DNA of 64,000 nucleotides from Symbiodinium natans. Taxonomy: Eukaryota > Sar > Dinophyceae > Suessiales > Symbiodiniaceae. Position 1 is the first letter of the stretch. Every line of letters starts with the position of its first letter. Positions 45,258-54,463 of the stretch are shown one piece after another. The notes beneath the pieces were generated by a model, which searched no databases, had not been told where the DNA came from, and worked only from the letters and a program-made list of their open reading frames with translations. The translations under genes and the position numbers were made by a program. The DNA is taken from NCBI GenBank assembly GCA_905221605.1, contig CAJNDS010001569.1:367501-431500 (forward strand). The letters are read 5' to 3'.

Positions 45258-45335
45258 CTCACCTCCCTGTTGGAGGTGCCGCTTTGACAAGGAGGGGTTC
45301 TGCAAGCAGGGCACCGCCTGCTGGTGCCGCAGGGT
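45258..45335 (+). other. CCCH zinc-finger-like fragment 2 (N-terminal half)
   Basis: A frame reading CRFDKEGFCKQGTACWC matches the first three cysteines of a CCCH finger with C-x7-C-x5-C spacing. The final His is missing. It closely resembles fragment 5 at 50745. Confidence 0.5.
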
Positions 45336-45362
45336 TCAAGGCTTCAGGCTTCCCAAACCCCA

Positions 45363-45448
45363 AAAACCCTAAACCCTAAACCCTAAACCCTAAACCCTAA
45401 ACCCTAAACCCTAAACCCTAAACCCTAAACCCTAAACCCTAAACCTTA
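45363..45448 (-). repeat. CCCTAAA array right of a CCCH segment
   Basis: About twelve units. Together with 45135-45246 it brackets the CCCH-like segment with opposite orientations. Confidence 0.95.
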
Positions 45449-45671
45449 ACCGTGCCTATAAAGCGTTTGGGGGTTGAGGTTAGGGGTTTGGGGTTCAAAG
45501 TTTAGGGCTAAATCATATACCAACAACGTAAACTATACAAACTACACAAGCCTTAAGCTTCCCCTGCGGGCGCCGAATCATTGAAGTACATTTGCAAAGT
45601 GTGGGGCTTGTCACCTCCAGGTTTCTTTTCTTGACTGATGACTCCCTCCTGTCTACGGGTAGTTTCATGAG

Positions 45672-45793
45672 CCCTTGATATGGTCCCTTACCCTCTGTAA
45701 CGGGTTCTGAAGCATGGGCCCTTGGGTTCTATAGAGTATATAAGGGGTATCTGATGGGTCCCCTTTGCAGGGCCCATTTTGAGGGACCATGTA
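45672..45793. mobile_element. Possible MITE, ATATGGTCCCTT termini
   Basis: TTGATATGGTCCCTTACC faces GAGGGACCATGTAG. An inner ATGGGCCCTTGGG faces GCAGGGCCCATTTT. Pairing is short and imperfect. Confidence 0.45.
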
Positions 45794-45937
45794 GCTACCC
45801 TGAGATCCTAGACGAACAAAGGCACTGCAATAGGTGCTGGACACTGCTGATCTATTGCCTTGCTTGACTCGCGCGCAGATTGTCCAGAATGTTTGCCTTG
45901 TCTCTCCCTCCTTTCTGGTGTTTTTTACATACTTGTT

Positions 45938-45968
45938 TCCTCTCGCTCTCTCGCTCTCTCTCTCTCTC

Positions 45969-46001
<33 letters not shown>
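45938..46001. repeat. CT microsatellite
   Basis: About sixty bases of CT repeats with a few interruptions. They account for Ser-Leu and Arg-Glu frames on the two strands. Confidence 0.95.
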
Positions 46002-46003
<2 letters not shown>

Positions 46004-46146
46004 TTCTATGAGAGAGCATGCCCTCACCCTAAACCTTTTGTGGAGTCTGAAGGGTTCAGGGCCTCGGATTTTGGCTCCCCCCAAAACTAGGCCCTTACCG
46101 GCCGAATCCCCTCTGGAACTTGGGGGCTTGAAGTAAGCAAGCACCA

Positions 46147-46240
46147 GAGGTACGCGCACGGCGAAGATGCCGTGGAAGAGCTGGAACCAGATCCGGGGCC
46201 CTTGCTGCCGTTCGCTCCGGGAGGCCGAAGGGATCTTTGA
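46147..46240 (+). other. CCCH-like tail fragment 3
   Basis: A frame reading RYAHGEDAVEELEPDPGPLL, then PFAPGGRRDL and TGA, resembles the AHG tail of fragments 1 and 4. It directly precedes the TA-rich element at 46250. Confidence 0.35.
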
Positions 46241-46249
46241 GGGATGCGC

Positions 46250-46330
46250 GCTCGACTCGGTTGGCGCTTGGGATATTTTCTATGTTCCTTAATTTGGGTT
46301 TCTACAAGGGACCCTATTCATGTGTGTATA

Positions 46331-46369
<39 letters not shown>

Positions 46370-46468
46370 TATTTGTTTATTTATTTATGTACATATCTGT
46401 ATCTCCTTTATTGTTACATGTGCATATACACACAAACATGTTGGGTCTAAAGGCCAACCCAGTCGAGC
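46250..46468. mobile_element. Small TA-rich inverted-repeat element, GGTTGG family, copy 2
   Basis: GCTCGACTCGGTTGGCGCTT (46250-46269) faces AAAGGCCAACCCAGTCGAGC (46449-46468); 17 of 20 positions pair. The interior has TTTTCTATGTTCCTT, GGGACCCT, a TA microsatellite and TTTGTTTATTTGTTTATTT, as in copy 1. The interior ORFs only read through microsatellite. Confidence 0.75.
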
Positions 46469-46763
46469 TCGGAAGGCTTTGGCACCTCAGGTCCGGCTCC
46501 GCGACTCCCGCCTTTGCAAAGCCTCAGGCCCTGGAACCGTAGAACCCTAGAACTCCTGTCAACCATAGAACCCAAAACTCTGTAACCCCGAAGCCTCGAA
46601 CCCTAGAGTGCCTCTACTCTAAACGCTACAACCCTAGAACCCTAAACCCTAAACCCTAAACCCTAGAACCCTGAGCCCTAATTCCTACACCTCCCCTGTG
46701 AATCTGCCGCTCAGAAGCAGAGCCAGAGTTGCCCCAGCCGATGCTGGATGCGCTGCCGCCTGT

Positions 46764-46985
46764 CGGGTTCGAGGGTTCGAGGGTTCGAGGGTTCTAGGGT
46801 TCTAGGGTTCTGAGGTTCGAGGGTTCGAGGGTTCGAGGGTATCTAAGGGTATGTTCATGGGCCCTGAATTTGGTTCTAGGGGTTCTAGTAGGGTTCTGGG
46901 GTTCGGGGGTGCTAGGGTTCTAGGGTTCTAGGGTTCTAGGGTTCTAGGGTTCTAGGGTTCTAGGGTTCTAGGGTTCTAGGGTTTG
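46764..46985 (+). repeat. GGGTTCGAG / GGGTTCTAG nonamer-type arrays
   Basis: Two blocks: first GTTCGAGG units, then about ten pure GTTCTAGG units. The matching C-strand form, CCCTAGAA, occurs just upstream at 46505-46675. Confidence 0.9.
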
Positions 46986-47279
46986 TTGGGCTTCTGGGGT
47001 TCTAGGGTTCAGAAATTCTGGGGTTTAGGGTTTAGGGTTTAGGGTTTCGGGTTTAGGGTTTAGGGTTTAGGGCTCGGTCTAGGTTCTTAAGCTGTAGAGT
47101 TCTGGGGCTCTTGGACTCTAGGGTTGGGGCTCTAGAACTCTAGCGTGTTTAGAATTTCGGGTTTTTAGGCCCCTAGAAGGCTCTGGGGGTCCAGGGCTTT
47201 GGGTCTCTTGCAATACAAGGCTTTGTGTGCTTGGGCTTCTGCAGGTTTGGGGTTGATTGGAGGCCTGGGGCATCAAGGA

Positions 47280-47395
47280 ACTTTGTGGTGCTTTACTGTA
47301 ACTTTAGAACCTTAGCCTTTTTGGGTTTCTTGGAATTCCTAGTAAGGCAGCTAGAAATTTAATTTATAGCCACCCTCCTAAGTGCAGCAAAGCTG
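47280..47395 (+). repeat. Dispersed repeat, CTTTGTGGTGCTTTACTGTAAC family, copy 1
   Basis: ACTTTGTGGTGCTTTACTGT, CCTTAGCCTTTTTGGGTTT, then ACCCTCCTAAGTGCAGCAAAG. The same words in the same order occur at 58193-58307. No terminal inverted repeat was seen. Confidence 0.7.
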
Positions 47396-48436
47396 TTCTT
47401 CTTCTTGGGGAGGGTGGGCTAGCAGAGCCGATGGCCGGGCAACGTTTTCACCGGAGACCCTAGACTCCCCAAATTCAACAACTCCTTGCAGGTAGTTTCT
47501 CGGCTTCACGCCTATGAGCCCAACATCCTAAAACCCTTAAATCCTGAACCTAACACCCTATATTATAAACTCTAGATTCCCAATAAACCCCCTAGAACCT
47601 CCTATCATCCCCCTATAAACCCTACACCCAAAGTGTGAACCCTGAAGCTCTAAAGGTTCAGTCTAGTGTTGGGTTTCTTCCCGCTACTCGACCAGCTTTG
47701 AAGGGGATGGCAGAATAGGGGGCCCTGGTGTGCTGGAAATGGTGGAGGTGGATGAGGCCGTGATGTGAGTAGCTCCGGGTGCGCACAGGTCGGGGTGGGC
47801 ACTTAGTATCTGCAGAGGAATCTGTGGAGAAGCGTGTTTGCCATTATAGGCACTCGACTGGCACACTGCCCTGAGCGGAGGTGACGGTATTTGCTTGGCT
47901 TCGTACCCTGAAGGGTGACCTCTGGGGGAAGAGCCGCACTGAACGAAGTTATCGCGAGGAGGGCAAGCTGTCTTGCCCTTATGCCGGCCCGCCGGGCAGT
48001 ACTCTGCTCGATGGGTGCAGGTGGCGGTCCTGCTTAGTGGTCGCTTTGTCCGGAGCAAAAAAGCCCTCACGCTGAATTGGGCCTTTTCGCTCGTCATCGC
48101 GTCGTGGTTGCGTGTTGTTGGCTGTTTCTGTTTGTCGTTGCCTTGTGTTGTTGTGGCTGACGATGCTCACTCACTCCCGCAGTCTCTTTAGCCTGTGTCC
48201 CAAAACCACAAAGCCCTGAGATCCAGGGGCCCCCTGTGTCTTAAGCCTTGTTTAGGATCGTTAAGGGTCTAGGGTTTAGGATTCCCAAAACCCTAAACCC
48301 TAAATAACTCTATTGAGAGGTCGAGTCTAGGGTGTCAGGTAGACGTAGCTCCCTCAGTGCCAAGGAGTAGTGCCGCCTCGATGCGAACCTCCGACGCTCG
48401 ACGCCAGTGGCGGTTTTTTGGGGGGGCGAAGTGCGG

Positions 48437-48548
48437 AATTTCCCAAAAGAAGCTCTTAAGTCCTAGATCGCTTTGAGCCTGTTTAGGGATTTGCCCAAAA
48501 GAAGCTCTGAAGTCCTAGATCGTTTTTTTTTAAACCGGTTTAGGGATT
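48437..48548 (+). repeat. Tandem duplication of about 55 bp
   Basis: CCCAAAAGAAGCTCTTAAGT, then CCTAGATCG and GTTTAGGGATT, occurs twice back to back. The second copy has a T-run after CTAGATCG. Confidence 0.85.
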
Positions 48549-48672
48549 GGAGTTTGCGGATTAGGGTTTCCATGGCAAGAAGCGGATTTAGGGCCTTGCC
48601 TTTTTACAGCCGTTCCTTCTAAGAGAGATTGCTCAATCAGGGGGGATAGCCCTCCACCCGAACCCCGGCTCT

Positions 48673-49071
48673 ATGATCCATGAGATGCCACTTACAGCTG
48701 AGGAGGATGACCCCACAAAGCCTCAGAAGACGCCTCTTGGCGCTGAGCGGTGTCGCGTGTTTCTTTCTGGGCCAAAAAAGGCCCGGCAACTGTGCTGTAA
48801 GGGTGCTGTGAGGGACAGTAGTAGCAGGAATCCTGCCAACTCCCCACAAGGCGCACGGATGTCCGATGCAGGTTTCTGGGGCGAGGGATCAATAGCAGAT
48901 GATTGGTTTCCGACCCCGCAAATCGTAGATTCTGCCGCTATGTTGTTGCAGGCCCTTGGCCCACTGGCGGAATCAGACATGTCACAAAACACTTTGAGCA
49001 AACACCTGCCGGAGATTGCACTTGAGTTCAGCAATTGTGCCAGCGACAAGAAGAGCAAGCTGCGGTGCTGA
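48673..49071 (+). other. Open frame of 132 codons, doubtful
   Basis: The region 48640-49240 lacks telomere-like repeats and carries a frame of 132 codons with ordinary composition (a Lys/Pro/Arg-rich start, then LLQALGPLAESDMSQNTL). An antisense frame of similar length also exists. A following frame (49035-49238) contains APLQVLAES, which recalls APMQVLAAP at about 42980. No family is recognised; coding status is uncertain. Confidence 0.25.
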
Positions 49072-49781
49072 GACATAGGTTTCCGCTCACGCAGAGCTAT
49101 GGGCACAGGGCCAGCGAACCCTTTTCAACCCCTGCAGTCCCTGGTAAACCCTTTTATACCCAGTCCAAGGCTCCTCTGCAGGTTCTGGCTGAATCGCGGC
49201 AGCAAGGTTCGGGGGCGGGTGGTGATCTAAGTTTTTAGGCCCTTTTTGTTGGGGGAGATGGGGGGTGGGGACCTCTGTAGTAGTAGACTGACTCCTTCTG
49301 GTTCGGGGCTAAGGGTCCACGATTCTAGATCGAGCCCATCGTGGGCACATTTGGACACTGCTAACTCGGCGCTCTAAATTTTTGACCTCGTAACGATGCC
49401 AATAAGGGTTTTGGGTTTAGGGCTTGTTTCGGGTACCCCAGGGTTTGCCGTGATTCACAGATCTAGCTACTCTATTCAGGGTGCTGACGTGCACCGAAGT
49501 CGCAAACACGGGCAACTAAACCCTAAACCCCAACCCCTAAACCCTAAACCCCAATGGTTTTTCATCATTCTACAAGGAAGGCCCTCAAGACCCTAACACG
49601 CCCAAACGCTCGAACCTGCATCGAGAAAGGGGTTGCCTAGAACAGGGCTACTTTGTTGGGGTTCCAAGACTTTGTAAAGATTGTAGCGTTTTTGGGTATG
49701 TTCGGGATGCTCTTCTTTCGGAAAAGATGCAGATAACCCTGAACCCTAAACCCTAAACCTTAAACCCAGATCGCAAGCAGT

Positions 49782-49870
49782 CACACCAAGGAAAGGCAAG
49801 TGCCTCCGCCTCCGTGACTGCGCGTTCGCCCACGGGGCGGGGGAGCAGCGGGCGGCTTGCGCTCAGATCA
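49782..49870 (+). other. CCCH zinc-finger-like fragment 4 (C-terminal half)
   Basis: A frame reading KGKCLRLRDCAFAHGAGEQR contains C-x5-C-x3-H, the diagnostic end of a CCCH finger. The flanks are CCCTAAA text on both sides. Confidence 0.5.
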
Positions 49871-50112
49871 GGCAGGAGAGCGCCAATTCCTAAAATACAG
49901 TATTAAGCCCTAAACCCCATGCAAATCCTAAACCCTAAACTTCCTGAACCCCGCACCCCCTCGAAACCTCGAACGATTTCGGTTCTAGGGCTTAGGGACT
50001 GAGCTGGGGTTGCGTTGGAATGCGTACCAACATTGCTTCTGGATGACTTAGAATATCATAATATCAATGGCTGCCAAATGCTACCAGCAAGCCCTGCAGG
50101 TCCATTAAGTAT

Positions 50113-50221
50113 GTCTACTATTGCTGAAGAACCCCATAAAGATATATCCTTCCTTATAAGGGTAAGATTGGGATTTGTTATCTTTCATGTTGTTGGGGGG
50201 GTTCTTAAACAAATAGTAGAC
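50113..50221. mobile_element. MITE-like element, GTCTACTATT termini
   Basis: GTCTACTATTGCTGAAGAAC faces GTTCTTAAACAAATAGTAGA, then C. Outer ten bases pair exactly, and GAAGAACCCC pairs with GGGGTTCTT. It is 109 bases long. Confidence 0.65.
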
Positions 50222-50740
50222 AAGGCCACCCTTTAAAAGGGGGGGAACCCTGAACCCCAAACCCTGGGGGGGCTGAAGCCAAAAGACTCGCAAGATGGGC
50301 CTCGGCTTCTCTGAGGTATGTGAGTGGGCACCTCATGTCCCCGTGCGAAGTCGCGCATGGGTCCTTAGACTCTAGAACCCTAAACCTTATACGCAAAAGG
50401 GTTTACGGTTTTTGCCCTAAACCCTACCCCCTAACCCCTAAACTCTGTACGCCCTCAGAAGAGCTCCAAGAGGTCACGACAGCGAACAGAAGTGCTGATT
50501 GACGATTTCGGGTGGATGTGGGGGTCTGGGCTAGGAGCTATATTGTGAGGGTAAGGGTGTTTAGTAAGGGCTTACAAGGCTTAGAAACTTGCATCTGGCA
50601 ACTGGAGTTTTCCCAGCGATAACCCCATGTCCGGACTACCCTCGAACCCGCCTGGGGGGGGGGGGGGTATGGGCTCAGAAATCTTAACCCTATACATCTT
50701 AAAGCCCAAGCCTGCAGATCTTGATTGATGAAAGCCGCAC

Positions 50741-50812
50741 TTGCTTGCAAGGTGTCGCTTTGATCGCGAAGGCTTCTGCAAGCTGGGGGACGCCTGTTGG
50801 CGCCTTGCCTCA
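50741..50812 (+). other. CCCH zinc-finger-like fragment 5 (N-terminal half)
   Basis: A frame reading CRFDREGFCKLGDACWRLAS has the same C-x7-C-x5-C arrangement as fragment 2, with 12 of the first 16 residues the same. The expected His is not in place. Confidence 0.5.
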
Positions 50813-51856
50813 AGCTGTTTGTTTGGGGAAGGGCGGGGGGGGTGGGGGAGCGAGACCTTAAGTGTCGCTTCCTAGGAAGCTTCTAAAACAATCAGGTCTC
50901 CTGAAGTGCAGAGGATCGCTCAAGCAGAAGAGTTCAACCCTTAACCCGACAAGGTTTCACAGGGTTTTGGCGTGTTCAGCGGGAGTGGGGGAATCAAAAC
51001 CATGTTGCTCTCTTGCCATGCAAGTCATGCTCCCGGGAAGGTCCTGATCTCCCTCCTAAACCCTACGTCCTAAACCCCACACCCTGAGCTCCTAAGCTTT
51101 CCTCGAAGTCCTACTCAACCCGCAGCTCGCTCCAAAGCCCATAGACACTTCAAACTCTCTAAACCCCCTAAGCCTCTGAGCCCTCTAACCATCCCTAGGC
51201 CGACTTGAGATGCCAGGTGGGTAGTTCTCCAGATGAGTCTGTATCGGAGTTCGTTTATCACATGGGTGCCATGTTTTATAGGGGACCCTAAACCCCTAAC
51301 CCAAAACCCTAAAACCCGAAGGTAGGGAACCACCAGGTACGCCCACGACGGCCCGGGCGCGTCCCCGTACACGTTGGGTGGTGCAGGGCTCGGCCCGATG
51401 GATCAGCCAGGCCTTTGACTCAGATCTTCGGGGCTTACGCTTCTTGGGTTTATGGGGTTTGTAGGGTATTGTAGGGTTCCAAGAGTTCGTAGGGTTCAGA
51501 GGGTGTATATGGTGTATAAGATTCATAGGGTTTGTAGGGTTTGGGGAATTCATAGAGTTCATAGGGTTCGCAGGGTTTGTATAGTCAATAGGGTCTACCG
51601 GTTAAAAGGGTTTACATAACAGGGATCATAGGGTTTAGGTTTTAGAGTTCGAAGCACCTCACATTTGAAAACCGTTCTTGGGCTTGGACTGTTGACCTTG
51701 TTTCTCCTGCATCGCCATACTAAGTCCCAAATCCACCATTTTTGTGCTAATTAAAGATGGTATATATGATATTTGTGTGAATAGTCTGCATGTTACTGTT
51801 TGCATGTATATATCAGTAGGTATGCATACTAGGCACGCCCTCCTGCCCTTTGCCCT

Positions 51857-51887
<31 letters not shown>

Positions 51888-52019
51888 TGTGCATTGTTGC
51901 AAGACGAATTTATCATCTGGATCCTCCTTAACCTGAAATTGGTGTTGGCCGCCGTTTTGGTATATATATGCTACCCCCCCCTCCCCCTCATGTACCCACG
52001 CTTTGTGCTTGAAATTCCG

Positions 52020-53920
52020 GAAAAATGTCCGGAAAATCTGGGTTTTTTCGGGCTTAGCGTAAAGGACTTCGGGAATAGGATTTATATTTAGGATTGAGGA
52101 GGCTCTCCTCTACAGGAATTAAGGAACCCCCCTCTTCAGGGATTCGGGATCACAATTTAGGGAGTGAAATTAAGGAAATAAGGTTTAGGGAGTAAGATTT
52201 GGGGATCCGGCTCTTTAGGATTTAGCACAGAGGACTTCGGGAATAAGATTGGTTTGTAAAATGTAAGGGCTCTCCTCAATAGGATGTAAGGATGCCCCTC
52301 TTTAGGGCTTAGGGAATAACATTAAGGGAATAAATCTAGGGACCCCGCTCTTTAGGATTTAGTGATAAGGATTTGGGAAATAGGATCCTTACATTCTAAA
52401 GGAGAGCCCCTAAATCTTGCGAAGGAGAGCCCCTGAATATCTTGAGAAGGAGAGCCCCTGACTATCTTGAGAGGGAGAGCCCCTGAATCCTAAAACATAT
52501 CCTATTCCCTAATCCTTCTCGCGAAACCGTAAAGGGTGGGACCCAAATCTTACTCCCTTGATGTTATTCCCGAAGTCCTATTCCTTAAAGAGGAGCATGT
52601 TCAAATAACCTATCCCCCAAGTCTTATCCTAAACTAGGATGCAAGGATGCCTTTTCTTAGGGTTTCGGGAATAACATTAAGGGAATAAATCTAGGGAACA
52701 AGATGTAGGGACCCCGCTCTTTAGGATTTAGTGATAAGGATTTGGGCAATAGGGTCCTGAAGTTCCAAGGAGGAGAGCCCCTAAATCTTGAAACGGAGAG
52801 CCCCTGAATCCTAAAAAACAAATCCTATTCCCCAAATAGTTTTCGCGAAACCGTACAAGGTGGATTCTATCAAATCTCAATCTTAAAGAGCAGGAACCGT
52901 TCGATCTTATTCCCGTATATTTGCTGTCAAATCCTATTCCCGAACCCTGGAAAGCTGTCCTTACATCTTAAAAGCAGATCCTATTCAGTAATTCGTTTTC
53001 GCTGAGCCCTAAAGGGTGGGATCCCGAAATCCTCTTTCCCATGTTAATCCCTGAATATCTTTCCCTAAGTCCTATTCCCTAAGCCCAAAGAGGGGTAATC
53101 CGTCCCTAAACCCTAAACTTAATCCTAAATCCGGAAGCAAAAATGACTGTTATTGTCTCATTCTTTTCATTAAATCTTAAACAGCGGGATCCCTGAATCT
53201 TATTCTTATTCCCTTATATTTACTCTCAAATCCTATTCCCGAACCCTGGAAAGGTGTCCTTACATCTTAAAAGCAGATCCTATTCAGGAATTCGTTTTCG
53301 CTAAGCCCTAAGGGGTTGGGATCCCGAAATCTTCTTCCCCATCCTAATCCCTGAATATCTTTCCCTAAGTCCTATTCCCTAAGCCCAAAGAAGGGTGGTC
53401 CGTCCCTAAACCTTAAACTTAAGGCTAAATCCGAAAGCAAAAATGACTTTTATTGCCTCATTCTTTTCTTTAAATCTTAAAGAGCGGGATCCCTTAATCT
53501 TATTCTCTCATTTTTACTCTCAAATCTTATTCCCGAACCCTGAAGAGGGATTCCTTACGTCTTCATAACAGGTCCTACTCCCTAATTCCTCTTCGCTAAG
53601 CCCTAAAGGGTGGGATGTGGAGAGGCCCAAATCCTAAGGATGCACGTCTGCAAGCCAAAACCCTAAACTCTAAACCCTCTAAACCCTAAACCCTAAACTT
53701 AAGCCTGAATCCGCAACCCTGAGCCCTACATCGTGGGACTGCGTATGGCTTAGGGCCTAGAGAGCGGCTTTTCCCTAAACTTAAGCCTAAATCCTGGAGA
53801 GCGGGATCCCTATCTCTTGTTCCCGAAATCTTCTTTTCTTAATGCCCTTCAAATCCTAAAAAGTGCTAAGCCCATAAGGGTGGGATCCCTTTCCCGAAAG
53901 CTAATTTCCTTAATGCAGCT
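52020..53920 (+). repeat. Degenerate repeats of element 3 with higher-order period near 300 bp
   Basis: Short words such as ATCCTATTCCC, GGAGAGCCCC and AAAGGGTGGGATCC recur throughout, in both orientations in the first part. From about 52900 a longer unit of roughly 300 bases repeats: TTACATCTTAAAAGCAGATC near 52970 and again near 53260, with a third diverged copy from about 53505. Confidence 0.75.
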
Positions 53921-53929
53921 AGATGACAC

Positions 53930-54130
53930 CGTTTCAAAACAAGATGAAACGCATTCAAAAGCATTCAAAATGCATTCAACTTGAATGCGCTCTTGGATTC
54001 AAGATTCAAGATTCAAGGTGCCCGGGGGAACTTGCCCGGGCATCTTGAATCTTGAATCTTGAATCCAAGGGTGCATTCAAGTTGAATGCGTTTTGAATGC
54101 ATTTGAATTCGTTTCATCTTGTTTCATCCT
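53930..54130. repeat. Long hairpin near the right end of element 3
   Basis: Two arms of about 95 bases face each other across a short loop at about 54026-54033. The arms include AACAAGATGAAAC, GCATTCAAAA, GCATTCAACTTGAATGCG, three copies of ATTCAAG and CCCGGG, each with its complement on the far side. Mismatches are few. Just beyond it a second palindrome around ACTTATGTATACTAAATAAGT follows (54150-54178). Confidence 0.85.
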
Positions 54131-54299
54131 GTTCCGGAGCGAAACTTACGTACTTATGTATACTAAATAAGTATATTTCGGGCTCGTCTGCTTGTATACG
54201 TATTCCGGAGTTTGAGGCACTCACCCGATCCCAATAACCCACACGTTTCTGCAGAAGCGAGGATTCTGGAAAAAGGCGTGGCTACATGGGGGGGTACCC

Positions 54300-54463
54300 T
54301 CTATATATATATATGTATATACACATACATTTATGTGATGGTTTTGTTCCTTTTGGCAGGTGGTGCTCTTAAACTAGCACGGCAAGGAACAGCGGCGATG
54401 AAGTGATAGTTTGGCTGGTGAAGGGATTGGGACTCTCTGGGGCTTAGCGCAAAGTCCTGAGCC
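54300..54463 (+). promoter_or_regulatory. Upstream region of the membrane-protein gene with candidate splice acceptor
   Basis: Between the TA microsatellite of the neighbouring element and the ATG lies a T-rich run ending in CAG at 54357-54359, 105 bases before the start codon. The paralogue has a similar TTTTCAG at 31452-31458, 75 bases before its start. Dinoflagellate mRNAs are known to receive a spliced leader at AG acceptors, so these are candidate trans-splice sites. This is inference; no promoter motif is visible. Confidence 0.3.

Larger units (their letters stand above)
51961..54320. mobile_element. Long terminal-inverted-repeat element 3, next to the membrane-protein gene
   Basis: The left end (51961-52005) reads TATATATATGCTACC, a C-rich run, then CATGTACCCACGCTTTG. 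The right end, reverse-complemented (54273-54320), reads (TA)n, GGGTACCCCCCCATG, then TAGCCACGCCTTTTT. It is the third member of the family. The interior is tandem-repeat DNA plus a long perfect-looking hairpin close to the right end. The right terminus stops about 145 bases before the start codon of the 583-residue protein. Confidence 0.65.

Noticed and set aside
45665-46159. Minus-strand ORF of 164 codons with Arg/Glu/Ser run
   Set aside because: It is carried by the CT microsatellite and a MITE-like segment; no protein-like region remains without them.
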